Origin: Lingula anatina
Taxonomy: Eukaryota > Brachiopoda > Lingulata > Lingulida > Lingulidae
Length of the DNA: 64,000 nt
NCBI RefSeq assembly: GCF_001039355.2
Contig: NW_019776068.1
Span: forward strand, 113,705 to 177,704
Direction of reading: 5' to 3'
The position numbers were made by a program, and so were the translations under genes. The notes beneath the pieces were generated by a model, which saw only the letters and a list, made by a program, of their open reading frames with translations, did no database searches and had not been told where the DNA came from. This document shows, piece after piece, positions 1 through 23,539 of the stretch. Numbering within the stretch: position 1 is the first letter of the stretch; every line of letters begins with the position of its first letter.

Positions 1-917
1 GACATAACAATGACGCCATGTTTATCTGTGGACCTCATGAAATCTTCTAAATCTTCTGCCAATGGTTTTGCAGTCTCTATAAAAAAGGAGCCTATAAATA
101 CTAGGTTTGGTGTGGAAGGGTTAGGGTAATCAAGGGCTGGATCAGACTTGATTAGTTTCATGGTGACAAGTTCAAAAGTGTCTTGAAATGGCAGCGATCC
201 AGAAATGTTGTTCTTGGTTCGGATGTTTTCCCATTGTGAAGATTGCCAAGCTGCAAATGCGAAGTCAAGTAATTGGAACACTGTGTTGCCAACACGTTGG
301 AAAAATGTCATGTTGTTTGTATATGGCAGTCGAGTACTAGGCACATATGCAGGAGAACACGGCACTTCTTTGTTGGGTGAAATACATGTCACTGATGACA
401 GACCGATGGCTGGCTTAGAGAGATGATCAGTTAGAAAGAAACGACACAGATCAAGCATGTCCAGTAAGATCAGATCAAAGTTTTCTTCCTCCAAGCGGTG
501 AAGAGCTGTTTTATCTGCAAGCATTAAGTTGCAATACTGAAGGTGTTGATTTACTAGCTTCATATTTTCTGTATAGGAGGATGACTTAATATACCTATCC
601 ACATGATTAAAATTTTGACAGTAGGGGACACCAGAATTCAAAATTCCATTTGATTTGAAATGTATGAATTTAATCTTCAATTTGGTGAAATCCGTGTTGG
701 TCATTGACTTGTTATAAGTATCTTGAACATAGAGAGTTATTTCATGGCCATTGGTTGCAAGGAATGTAACAAGTTTCTCCATGTTCATGGTACGAGAAGA
801 ACGGCATACGCTGTAGGGAAGTGCCAAAATCTTCAGGGACTGGTTGCTATGGAATAGTGTTGCCATGACAATGGTAAGCAGATAAATAGTTGGTATTATC
901 CTTGATGGTCTTGTCAT
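1..917 (-). CDS. UDP-glycosyltransferase, copy A (C-terminus beyond window edge)
   Basis: N-terminal 305 codons of a UDP-glycosyltransferase, an ER-membrane enzyme family that transfers sugar from UDP-sugar to small lipophilic molecules. The reading frame is open from the ATG at 917 to the window edge and aligns without gaps to the complete copy at 1454-3076: about 50 base differences in 917 and roughly 24 amino-acid changes, by eye. The start was chosen because the ATG follows a good acceptor (CTATTTTCAG) by 12 bases and begins a hydrophobic signal sequence, the same arrangement as in copy B. As in copy B, the motif that normally reads S-H-W-M-N reads S-R-T-M-N, so the usual catalytic His is absent. 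A 5' UTR exon must lie upstream. The C-terminal nucleotide-binding half is outside the window, so whether the gene is intact is unknown. Confidence 0.85.
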   Translation of the reverse strand, partial: MTRPSRIIPTIYLLTIVMATLFHSNQSLKILALPYSVCRSSRTMNMEKLVTFLATNGHEITLYVQDTYNKSMTNTDFTKLKIKFIHFKSNGILNSGVPYCQNFNHVDRYIKSSSYTENMKLVNQHLQYCNLMLADKTALHRLEEENFDLILLDMLDLCRFFLTDHLSKPAIGLSSVTCISPNKEVPCSPAYVPSTRLPYTNNMTFFQRVGNTVFQLLDFAFAAWQSSQWENIRTKNNISGSLPFQDTFELVTMKLIKSDPALDYPNPSTPNLVFIGSFFIETAKPLAEDLEDFMRSTDKHGVIVM

Positions 918-1225
918 GCTGATCGTTTTCTGAAAATAGATGCATTTATATTTTTGTAGAAGATTAGTATTTTATTAAATTACTATCCTTGGGATGAGTC
1001 TGCGAGTGACCACTCTTGAAATACATGTACACATCATGATTTTATATTTTCATTGAAATCAAATGAGTGAATGGAAGACTGGAATGTCTTTCTTGCTGAA
1101 CTTTTCTGCTGTATGTGTAGGGCCATGCTGTAGGATGGTTGCTAATGTTTTGATAACTTTCACCTATGTGGGATATCTGACAGAATAATATTTTGTTGCT
1201 ATCATTATTGCCATGCATTTATTTA

Positions 1226-1252
1226 TTTGTTTGTTTGTTTGTTTGTTTGTTT
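1226..1252. repeat. (TTTG)n microsatellite
   Basis: About six tandem TTTG units preceded by TTTA units, in the spacer between the UGT copies. Confidence 0.9.
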
Positions 1253-1287
1253 AAAGGACATAGCTCTGAGAACCACAGCTTAGGCCA

Positions 1288-1293
1288 TTTATT
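1288..1293 (-). promoter_or_regulatory. Candidate polyadenylation signal of UGT copy B
   Basis: AATAAA on the minus strand about 160 bases beyond the stop codon of copy B, inside an A/T-rich stretch. Position and sequence fit, but it is not proven by transcript data. Confidence 0.4.
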
Positions 1294-1453
1294 TATAATA
1301 AAATAAACAAAAACAAATTTTTCATTGGCTTTTGTGTAATGATGTTTAAAAAAGTGAACAGTTACTCAGGGAATTAAGGAATTAACATATTCCAGCACTT
1401 TGCTCCATAAGTACAAAATATGTTTAGTCTTTATGAAAATGATTTTAAAACTT

Positions 1454-3076
1454 TTAAACTAATACTATTACTAGAANTTTTGCTTTTTCTTTTCTCATGG
1501 ATTTTGTACACCATCTGCCACAGCAGTAATTATAAACACATTTACAGAGACACCACACACAGAGGAAAAATGCCACCAGTACCATCAGTATAAAAACAAT
1601 AACGTCCAGTAGCAGATGTTGGTACCATGTACACATTAGGGCGCCACTCTTTAAGTGAGCAGCGCCATCAAGTTTATGTACATAACTGACAGTATGTAAG
1701 ATCTTTTCTTCACTTGACACAAGTTGGTCCCGAAAGCGAGAAGAAACTCTTTGGGCATTTTCACGATATTTTGGATTGTGTAATACCTCTGTGATGGCCT
1801 TGTAGAGGTCATCAGAGGTCAAGGTCGTGTAGTCTAAACTGACACCCATTTTAAGGTGTTCTGAAATAAGTTGGGAAATGTATGGCTGGTCACGAGCCAG
1901 AGGGATAGCAACTATTGGAACACCATGGTAAGCCGCCCCATGAACCCCTCCTATCCCACAATGACTCACAAAGAGCTTTGTTTTTGAGTGTCCTAGTAGA
2001 TCATTCTGCGGTAGCCATGGTAGCAGTTTGGTGTTGTTGCCTAGGTTATGAGGCACACTGCCTTGGTAACGCCAGATTACCTTTTGAGGTAGGCGTGCAA
2101 AGGCTTCTGCAAACATCTCTCCGTGACGAGCGGGAAAATACTTAACCTGCGAACCAAAAGACATAACAATGACGCCATGTTTATCTGTGGACCTCATGAA
2201 ATCTTCTAAATCTTCCGCCAATGGTTTTACAGTCTCTATGAAAAAGGAGCCTATGAATACGAGGTTTGGTGTGGAAGGGTTAGGGTAATCAATCGCTGGA
2301 TCAGACTTGATTAGTTTCATGGTGACAAGTCCAAAAGTGTCTTGGAATGGCAGCGATCCAGAAATGTTGTTCTTGGTTCGAATGTTTTCCCATTGTGAAG
2401 ATTGCCAAGCTGCAAGTGCGAAGTCAAGTAACTGGAACACTGTGTTGCCAACTCGTTGGAAAAACGTCATGTTGTTTGTATATGTTAGTTGAGTACTAGG
2501 CACATATGCAGGAGAACATGGTACTTCTTTGTTGGGTGAAATACACATCACTGATGACAGGCCGATGGCTGGCTTAGAGAGATGATCAATTAGAAAGAAC
2601 CGACATAGATCAAGCACGTCCAGTAAGATCAGATCAAAGTTTTCTTCCTCCAAGCGGTGAAGAGCTGTTTTATCTGCGAGCATTAGGTTGCAATACTCAT
2701 AGCGTTGATTTGGTAGCTTCATATTTTCTGTATAGGAGGATGACTTAATATACCTATCCACATGATTAAAATTATGACAGTAGGGGACACCAGGATTCAA
2801 AATTCCATTTGATTTGAAATGTATGAATTTAATCTTCAGTTTGGTGAAATCCGTTTTGGTCATTGGCTTGTTATAAGCATCTTGTACATAGAGAGTTATT
2901 TCATGGCCATTGGTTGCAAGGAATGTAACAAGTTTCTCCATGTTCATGGTACGAGAAGAAAGGCATACGCTGTAGGGAAGTGCCAAAATCTTCAGGGACT
3001 GGTTGCTATGGAATAGTGTTGCCATGACAATGGTAAGCAGATAGATAGTTGACATAGTCCTTGGTTGCCTTGTCAT
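1454..3076 (-). CDS. UDP-glycosyltransferase, copy B (single coding exon)
   Basis: Complete UGT of about 540 residues, typical for the family. Seen in order: an N-terminal hydrophobic signal (about residues 9-26); a variable acceptor-binding half with F-D-L-I-L-L-D around residue 153, fitting the usual catalytic Asp; the UDP-sugar signature around 367-397 with W-L-P-Q, S-H-C-G and a final D-Q pair; a membrane helix at about 487-512; and a short basic cytosolic tail. Two key positions differ from the family: the catalytic His of S-H-W-M-N is Arg42, and the signature N-G-x-x-E is G-G-V-H-G, so the ribose-contacting Glu is Gly380. A longer frame opens at 3103, but the acceptor CTATTTCAG lies between the two ATGs, so 3076 is preferred. 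An N at 1477 falls in the last codons. If it is a join placeholder, the protein ends a few residues earlier at a TAG. Tandem paralogue of copy A. Confidence 0.88.
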   Translation of the reverse strand: MTRQPRTMSTIYLLTIVMATLFHSNQSLKILALPYSVCLSSRTMNMEKLVTFLATNGHEITLYVQDAYNKPMTKTDFTKLKIKFIHFKSNGILNPGVPYCHNFNHVDRYIKSSSYTENMKLPNQRYEYCNLMLADKTALHRLEEENFDLILLDVLDLCRFFLIDHLSKPAIGLSSVMCISPNKEVPCSPAYVPSTQLTYTNNMTFFQRVGNTVFQLLDFALAAWQSSQWENIRTKNNISGSLPFQDTFGLVTMKLIKSDPAIDYPNPSTPNLVFIGSFFIETVKPLAEDLEDFMRSTDKHGVIVMSFGSQVKYFPARHGEMFAEAFARLPQKVIWRYQGSVPHNLGNNTKLLPWLPQNDLLGHSKTKLFVSHCGIGGVHGAAYHGVPIVAIPLARDQPYISQLISEHLKMGVSLDYTTLTSDDLYKAITEVLHNPKYRENAQRVSSRFRDQLVSSEEKILHTVSYVHKLDGAAHLKSGALMCTWYQHLLLDVIVFILMVLVAFFLCVWCLCKCVYNYCCGRWCTKSMRKEKAKXLVIVLV

Positions 3077-3103
3077 GTCGATTGCTTTCTGAAATAGTTG
3101 CAT

Positions 3104-15934
<12,831 letters not shown>

Positions 15935-16157
15935 ACAAATTTCAGCCTATAGCAGATGACTTTCACAGATATTTTAAAATGCTTACCAGGATTTGACATA
16001 TCAAAAGGCTGTTTACATTGTTCGTTTGAACTATATATTTTTCTGTTTGTTATACATAGTACTAGTATTGCATTTTTGTTAGAATAAGACTATGACAGTG
16101 ATGAACTGAAAATGATTAAAGCAACAAAATGAATGCATTACGTTTGTGGAGAATTTT

Positions 16158-16161
<4 letters not shown>

Positions 16162-16197
<36 letters not shown>
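16162..16197. repeat. (TG)n microsatellite
   Basis: Eighteen TG units in the WRN 3' untranslated region. Confidence 0.95.
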
Positions 16198-16199
<2 letters not shown>

Positions 16200-16452
16200 C
16201 ATTTGTTTTTTATATCTGTTTGTCTATTTTTATTGATGTTTCATATCTTCATTTACTTATCAGCCTTTCATTGCATTAAAATTAAACAAACCATCATTCA
16301 TGTTAAGTTTACAGTATTATGGTGTAAGTTTCTGCTAACTTAATTCAAAGAAAAACTTAAAATGGCATATGAAGTTGAATCTTGTTACTCCTATTCTTTG
16401 TTTCTTTTCACAAAATAGTATATAGGTAGTCCCACCCTATCTATAGAGTTTG

Positions 16453-16458
16453 AATAAA
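16453..16458 (+). promoter_or_regulatory. Candidate polyadenylation signal of WRN
   Basis: First clear AATAAA after the stop at 15934, which gives a 3' UTR of roughly 540 bases. Confidence 0.4.
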
Positions 16459-17395
16459 TATTGAATAATTCTCTGATTTGTGCTTGAAATTGGATTCACT
16501 GTTAGATTCTGTGACAAATGAAACATTTCCATTTTTAAAAAGCAAGTAAAGCAAATTGTTGCCATCTCATGGAAGCTCAAAGTCACACTTTGAAAACGTA
16601 ACAGAAAGTACATGGCTTTAAGATAAATAATCCAAACAGGTTAGCTTTCAAAATTACCTGTACTTTTTAATAATAAAAATCAACAATTAGAAACGGGGGT
16701 TTCCAGTCACGCATGCGCACATATTCTGAAAACATCTTGCGATTTGCAATAAATTTTCAAAATTCTCGACAGAAATACATGTACTTAATTCGACCTGTAT
16801 TTCATCAATTACAGAGGGGATACACTTCACCGATCATTGACATGCAAAAGGGTTATTTTTTACCACCAGTGATACTCGTCTATGCGCTCACTGACGGAAA
16901 ATTCCTACGCTTATAATGGACTTGGAGGAAATAAAGACAAAAAAAACCAACAAATTATTAATGTCCCAAAAGTTGTTTTTCAAAAATCTCTGGGAGGGGC
17001 CACCTAGATCAATATTACACCTAAATCACACAGACTAAAGGTTCGTTTAGGATGAGTTCGGTCGCAAAGGCCAATGCCAACCAACTTCGCGGGAACTCGC
17101 TGTACGCAACCAGGTATTGTAGATGAAATCAACGCTGATATTGAGTTACACTAATCCTGAAACTACAGAAGCTGGGAAACTTTTTAAAAAAATATTGTTT
17201 ACCGTACGTTTCCTGACGCCCTCGTGTATCCTTCCGACGCTGTGGATAATCTCAGGGATATGTGAAATATTATGGAGTTTGTAATGTGAGGGAAGCGATG
17301 CTGTTGCATGTAATGAGGGTGATTTGCATGGTTTTGTATATGTTAAAGGCCTGGACCAAATCTAGTCCCATGCATAAAAAGCCCAGACCCCATGT

Positions 17396-17853
17396 TTATT
17401 ACGCCATGGCTGGGCCCTTTCTTTATGGTGTCTTTGCATTGTCAACAGCATAATGGGCTAGTTAAATGACCAAGTTAATTAGCCAAGCTGCCAGTTTGTT
17501 TGTGTGGCATGTGCAGGGGTTGTCTTAGATCAAGGCACAAATGAAACCCACCTTTAATTTAACTTTTCTTTAGTAAATGTTACTTAGTAACATGTCTTTT
17601 CTTTAAACATTAAACATCTTTAAAAGAATCATCCTCTGATGTATTTTACAAATCACAGGTAATGAAATACAAGTATATCTCATTTGCCACACCTGTAAGT
17701 ATCATAATATGTGCTTTGATCTAAGACATCGCCTGCACATGCCATACAAACAAACTGGGAGCTTGACCAATTAATTTGGTCATTTAACTTGCCCGTTATG
17801 CTGTTAACAATGCAAAGACGACCTAAAGAATGAGTCCAGCCAGGGTGTAATAA
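17396..17853. repeat. Long inverted repeat (about 142-base arms, 173-base loop)
   Basis: 17396-17537 and 17711-17853 are reverse complements with about 85-90% identity by eye. Shared strings include TTTGCATTGTNAACAGCATAA and GTATGGCATGTGCAGG-type sequence. No transposase or clear terminal repeat was found. It may be a foldback transposon or a hairpin-forming transcript source. Confidence 0.8.
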
Positions 17854-17860
17854 AAAAATT

Positions 17861-17890
17861 TTGTTGTTGTTGTTGTTGCTGTTGTTGTTG
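17861..17890. repeat. (GTT)n microsatellite
   Basis: TTG/GTT triplet run directly beside the inverted repeat. Confidence 0.9.
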
Positions 17891-17975
17891 CTTTATTTAC
17901 CACTCAACACGTTTCTGCACTCCTGCTACATAAATTGGTGTGAGGCAGTGAAGAGAGATATTATCATGAAAATTG

Positions 17976-18035
17976 GCATGGTTGGTGGTTAGGGTGTTAT
18001 CCACAATACTGCCAGCGTTTGGGTTTAAATCATTT
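17976..18035 (+). mobile_element. Possible tRNA-derived SINE head
   Basis: TGGTTGGTGGTTAGG resembles a box A region and GGGTTTAAATC, about 40 bases on, resembles a decayed box B. It is too degenerate for a tRNA gene. Confidence 0.3.
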
Positions 18036-20473
18036 TGTTTGGGACATACAAGTATGAAGCCCTGATTACAATGTTCTATAAAACAAAAGCATTATTTCGC
18101 CTCTTTACTGATAACAGCCCTTCAAAAAATTCCCAGGAACCAGATTGTGGTACTTATTGTTGTGATGTCCAGGTGAAGTAGATCTATTTGAAATCGATGT
18201 TACAGTTTTCACCCCCAAAAGTACTGCTGCTGTTATGTAATCAGCTAGAATAAGCTAATTCACTCCGATTATTGGTGCGACAGCATTATATCCCCATTTC
18301 TCATAAGAAATAAAAACCCTAGCGTTTCGGTCTCCCTTAAGTCATACACTGAATTTCTAGAACTTGATGAAATAAATTCTAATACAACAATTTTATTTTA
18401 TGCAGTTTATTGATATAGTGTTCAGCAGAGTGCTGAAACTACATGTCTCTATCTGCCTCGATCCTATCTCAAATATTACTTCTACAGCTTAGACAGGAGC
18501 CAAAAAACGTGCTTTTAAACAAGAATACTTTCATAGACGATAGGCTACCTGCATTGTATGAAAGGGTAAACTAATTGTCACGAACATCTGTAACCAGCAG
18601 TGCTTTTGAAAAATACCACTTACCAGTATGTAAAATACCAAGTACCAGTACGCCACGAAAAGCCTACCCACATTGTGCGGCACAGTAGAACTGATGTCTT
18701 GAACAGCGTTATAGTCTAGTAGTCACTCCCATGACTCCAATACGTAAACCCAGACAGTTTTGTTCATATAGAGATTTTTTCTTGATCCGATCCCCCTTGG
18801 GGTTCTCAAGCAAATATGGCTTGGTTACCAGATTATCGCCATTTTCAAGAGAAATATGCCTATACAACTTTGCATATGAAAAGTCCTTGAATTGGCTAAT
18901 ACCACTATTTCAGTCCAGCCTTGCACTAGAAGTGTGTTAATAGAAGTCCCTCTACCGTTTTACATCGTAAAAGTACCTTTCAACAAATCCAAAATGGCCG
19001 TTAACTGTCAGAGAAATATCAACGTTGACAAAAATTGGATGAAAACATTGGATAATATCACTTTTCATACACAAGTAATTTAGAGCAAATTACAAATAAC
19101 AAATGTTTTGTTAATTTAGATCTAAGCAATGAGATATGCAACAACTGACGCTACTGAAAGTTTCACAAGATGGTCGTTAAATCCATTACAATATCGATAA
19201 CGTACCGTTTTTCATTATAAATTTTCTTAAAATACTGAATTATCATTTTCAGTCACAGTTTTGAACTCAGTACACATTGCTCGTGTAATACTGGGGCTTG
19301 ATCCTCATGAATAAACTTAATTAGTACCATATTTTAGACAATCACGATTTTTTCCAAAAAATGGTCGCCAATGCCCATTACAAATATTAATTTTTCATAG
19401 ATGAGACCTATGGTTTTGGTCACAGCACTATCTGAGCTTACTTGAGTGATAGATACAAGTTGGAATGGTCCTCTTTACTATTTGGAGTAGTGTTGGTGCC
19501 ATTTGATACATCCAAAATGGCCAATAACAGCAGGAAAAACACTAAATCATTGATCCTTTAATGCTGAAAAAACTTTAGCACAAGCAATAATCAGATTAAT
19601 TGAAATAGGTAGATGCACAGTACAACAGAAAAGTGTATTTCAAGTGTAAGAAAAAGTGGAGTTATAGTAAATGGTTCAAAGGATGCCAACAATAAATTGT
19701 GGGCCATTTACCTACCTGCTTCGTCTTTCTTACACACACACACGCACACATTTAAAAGAGTAAAAATTTAAGTATAAATCAGAATGTATTGATAGCTTTT
19801 ATGCAGCACTGTTATGGTTTGCGTCTCTTGGTTAACGATCCTACTCATTGCGACACAGGTGTAATTTGAAGCTTCCTTCACTTAAATGGTCTTAAATTGC
19901 CCTTATTTTCTTTGCGTAAGTTCACTCTTGATGGTCACCTGGAGGCAACGTTATGTTTTTACGGCATTGAATCGATCTTTCCAAAGGGGAGAATGGTCAA
20001 TTTTGCAGACGCATCATTTTAGAATCATTTAAAATACATTTCTATATAGCATTTATGGTGCTTTTACTGAATAAAATAAAACTTTGATAGTATGCTTTTC
20101 CATTTTGTTGCTAGCACTGAATAGGCATTTTCTGTTGTTAAGAAATGATGACTTAAAAATACAGTATCTGTAAAATTCACAATTTTCTGTTTGAAAAGAT
20201 CGCGTCATTACCGTAGTCCATTAACTTGATGTCCCCAAGCAATGTGTGAAGAAGAGACGTGGTGTTTTCACTGTAATGTTGACTTCATAGCAAGCACGGT
20301 CGAACAGAACACGCATTGCCTCACCTGCTCCGTCCTTGGGGGGAAAGCATTACGTCGTTCACTTGTGCGTCTTTTTATGTCCCTAAAGGCACCAGAGTAG
20401 ACTACCGAGAAGAAATACCACACCGATTACATAATGGTTCTTCTTATTATGTTCACACCCATCCCTCGCGCGT

Positions 20474-20499
20474 GCACACACACACACACACACACACAC
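20474..20499. repeat. (CA)n microsatellite
   Basis: Pure CA run. CT and GT runs follow at about 20685-20731. Confidence 0.9.
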
Positions 20500-20817
20500 G
20501 TTAAGAAACGTTATATTGAATTTTTAACCAACATCCGTTGTACTCCTTCCTATTAAAAGAAATATCTTATGAACTACAATGTGAATGTGTACTGATGTTG
20601 ATTCATGTATTTATACCAATCACTATATGTTATGAAAATAAAAAAAAAATACTTTTGATAAAAAAAAACATCCGTCGTACTCTCTCCCTCTCTCTCTCTC
20701 TCTCTGCATGTGTGTGTGTGCGTGTGTTTGTGTGTGGGCGCGCACATATCAATGTTTTAGTGTCAACTCCCAGCCATTGGATAAGGATCTTTGCGAATAT
20801 TTACATTCGGCTACTTC

Positions 20818-21097
20818 TAAGAGCGCATTCAGAACAAATTAACCGCGCACTAAATATGGCTGCCCACTTAACAGCGATGTCGCTAATTCCCTGATGGTCT
20901 CCCCCCCCCCTCCACAAGCGCCATTAAACCGATTAAATCTCCGCTACGAGGTTTAATTGCTAGGCCCCTGCAGCAGCGGAGCGTGTGGAGGCGGGGAGAC
21001 TATCAGGTAATTAGAGGCATCGCTTGTAAGTGGGGCCCGCAATATTAAGTCGGCGGATCAACCAGTCCGCGTATCATCCGTTCTGAATGCGCTCTTA
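20818..21097. mobile_element. Foldback MITE, copy 1
   Basis: 280 bases with perfect 18-base terminal inverted repeats TAAGAGCGCATTCAGAAC. An inner pair (CGATGTCGCTAATTCCCTGA near 20873 against the complement near 21010) extends the stem. No open frame. Shares an AATATGGC-x-GCCCAC block and a G-rich middle with other copies in this window. Confidence 0.85.
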
Positions 21098-21167
21098 CTA
21101 TCTTAACCCCTATTTTGTCGGCGATTGCTAAATGTTCTTTCCGAATGTCGTTATGGTTATGCCCATT

Positions 21168-21343
21168 TTAGGCCGCATTCAGAACAGTCGACTAAATGGT
21201 CTGAGGATCAAATATGGCCGACCCACATAAAAACTACCCCACAGGGAATTTATTCAGTGTTTATTAGCGGATCAGACGGCAGGCTTTTTAGTGGGTCGCC
21301 ATGTTTGACCCACGGACTAGTTAGTCCACTGAATGCGGCCTTA
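21168..21343. mobile_element. Foldback MITE, copy 2 (short)
   Basis: Ends TTAGGCCGCATTCAG and CTGAATGCGGCCTTA are inverted repeats. CAAATATGGCCGACCCAC inside matches the copy at 62640. Only 70 bases separate it from copy 1. Confidence 0.8.
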
Positions 21344-23539
21344 TTCTTATTCCCCCATCGTACTTATACTTTGATATATGTTTTGTGTCTAGCTGTAACC
21401 ATTTCAAGGAGCAAGATTTGTTCTTGTAAACCGAACGTATTGTGTCGAGAAAATTAACGCAGAGCCTTCCTTTTTATCAAACAAAACCAGTCAATAAATT
21501 GAAATAAAACGAAATTACGGTTTCGCACCGATGAGGTAAACGTTGCCCACATACATGCAAAAATAAAAAAAATGAAATGCAATGTAAAATGACGTATAAA
21601 TAAGTCATTAGGGAATTATATGTCTTGTGAGCTCTTATGGGGTGAACTATTACGTGATAACAGCAGTATTACGAATAAGTTGCCTTAAGACAAAAAATAA
21701 AGGCTTGCTTACGCAAAATGGCATTAAAGGAACCATTAACGCCTAAACCTCACAAGGTACTCAGCGAGTACCCTCTGTTGACGGGGGTTTCTGTAGTCTA
21801 ACCGGTTTCAAAATTGAAGAATTGTGTACCAACAAAACTACAAGGACTGCTGCTATCAGAGGGTACTCCAAGAGTCTGGAACGCGTGAGTGGTATCTAGG
21901 CTCCTAGCTCCACCTGCGTCCCACCAAAAGGGGGGGAACTATAAACTCTTCCCCACATGAATAAAACAGAGACCAAAACAGAGCCTTCCTTAGAAAGAAA
22001 TTAGGCGTATAGTGTCTCTTCATCAAGTGCATATGTGTGAACAAGTAATCAGAACTTCAACAGTTAGTTGTGTACCAGTCTCCAGCAACTGTCCTGAGTT
22101 GTTTACCTCCACGTGGTCTCCTATCACGGCATAGACAGATATTCACACATCTTATATTATTGGTACGTATCTCCATGATATCTTCATGATATATATCATA
22201 ATTACCGGTTATTATCTATTTAGTTAAAATAACTTTATTCACTTTCATCTCCATTGGTTTGAATTTTGAGTTTGTTTGTCGTTAAACTTATAATCGAATT
22301 TAAAGAAGATTTGAATCATTGATAGATAGATAGGAGAATGATGTCTGTTTGTATTTGTATTTTGGTAGAACCATCATACATTAAAACCATTTGTTTCTTC
22401 ACATAGAAAAAATGTATATCTACATTTTATGCTCCTATTTGTGTTTGGTCCCTTGTATCTGAAAAGTACCTGAAGTAAGTTCGCTTTAAATAGTATCACA
22501 TGCAACAACGGTATCAACTTTAATACTTTAAGTTGGTCATAAAGGTGGTGCCTGAATTGTAAAATGGGAAAAATAGTATTGGGCACAATTAACGCATTAA
22601 CTTCATAGTGTTTAAGAATGTGAGTACCAGCGAAAGGAAAACTTATAAGAAGTTGCTTTAATAAATTTATTAGAATGAATAATGTCCCTACGCATTAAAA
22701 AAGTTTGAAACAAGTACAAATGGATGACTTGGTGTTAAAATTTCAGCCAGGATTGCTTTCCATAAGCCGCGTGAACTTTCCCAACGAGTAAAATAGTGTT
22801 TTACATGCTTGTGTACAATCGAGGCATTAAACTGGAGACCAGTCACTCCTGCAACCAGGTACCGAATAATAAGCACTCAAGTTGTTTACCTTTTTCGTAA
22901 TTCAAATATATTCCAAAACAAAAATGTTCCAAAATATGAGAAACTTATCAATCTTAAACTATGTCTTGAAAAATTACCAGATGTGATCTTAAAAAGGCCT
23001 TTATTCCCTCTAAATAATAATAATCAAAGTACCTTTAAGAATGATTATCATTACAAAAACATAGACCATGTTTGGAACATTTTCATTTTTCATAAAACCA
23101 TTAGAAAGCAAGAGCTCAAGCTTATCGAATACAGTTTAAAAAATACATTTTGTTCATTGTGAGCGTTTCTTTACTTTTTCAGTTAAAAAAAGGCGATGGC
23201 ATAATTATTGGATAGATTTTGTTTAGAATTTGAATTACCAAGAGAGTCAACCCATCCGATAAAACAGTTTTTGAAAAGACTCGTATGCAGAAAACGCATT
23301 TAGGTACAGTATTTTCAAAGAGAATTCATGAAGGGAACTTTAAATTTGGCATCTCAAGTGGCGCATTGAAAACGCTAACCAAGTATGTATTTTGTGCCAA
23401 AATGTCTTTAATACGTAGACGGAGAGTATACAAATTACAATTGACAGCGTAATAGTGCGCCAATATGTTATTTTAATTAACTGATTCCAATTAAAGTACC
23501 ATCTTAAATCTTATCTCAGAACCATCTCTTTCAGAAACC

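Larger units (their letters stand above)
918..1453. other. Intergenic spacer between the two UGT copies
   Basis: No gene is seen. It holds the 5' flank of copy A, with an acceptor-like CTATTTTCAG just before the coding region, and the 3' flank of copy B. Similarity to the region upstream of copy B stops a few tens of bases beyond the start codon, so the duplication did not copy a long shared promoter, or the promoters have diverged. Confidence 0.6.
15935..23539. other. Intergenic region between WRN and receptor copy 1
   Basis: No gene is recognised. It holds the WRN 3' UTR (to about 16475), an inverted repeat at 17396-17853, a SINE-like trace near 17976, two foldback MITEs at 20818-21343 and several microsatellites. 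The last part should include the promoter and 5' UTR exon of the receptor, since TCTCTTTCAG directly precedes its ATG. Confidence 0.6.

Noticed and set aside
3077-3103. Upstream ATG extending UGT copy B by nine residues
   Set aside because: A splice acceptor lies between it and the ATG at 3076, and copy A lacks the extension.
17976-18035. tRNA gene
   Set aside because: Box A/B-like strings only; the cloverleaf cannot be drawn. Kept only as a weak SINE-like trace.
18990-19530. Four AAAATGGCC/AAAATGGTCG strings as a tandem repeat
   Set aside because: Spacing is irregular (about 150-190 bases) and the intervening sequence does not align.
22809-23162. 117-residue open frame upstream of receptor copy 1
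   Set aside because: AT-rich, low-complexity (Asn/Lys/Ile) translation with no recognisable motif or splice context; likely chance.
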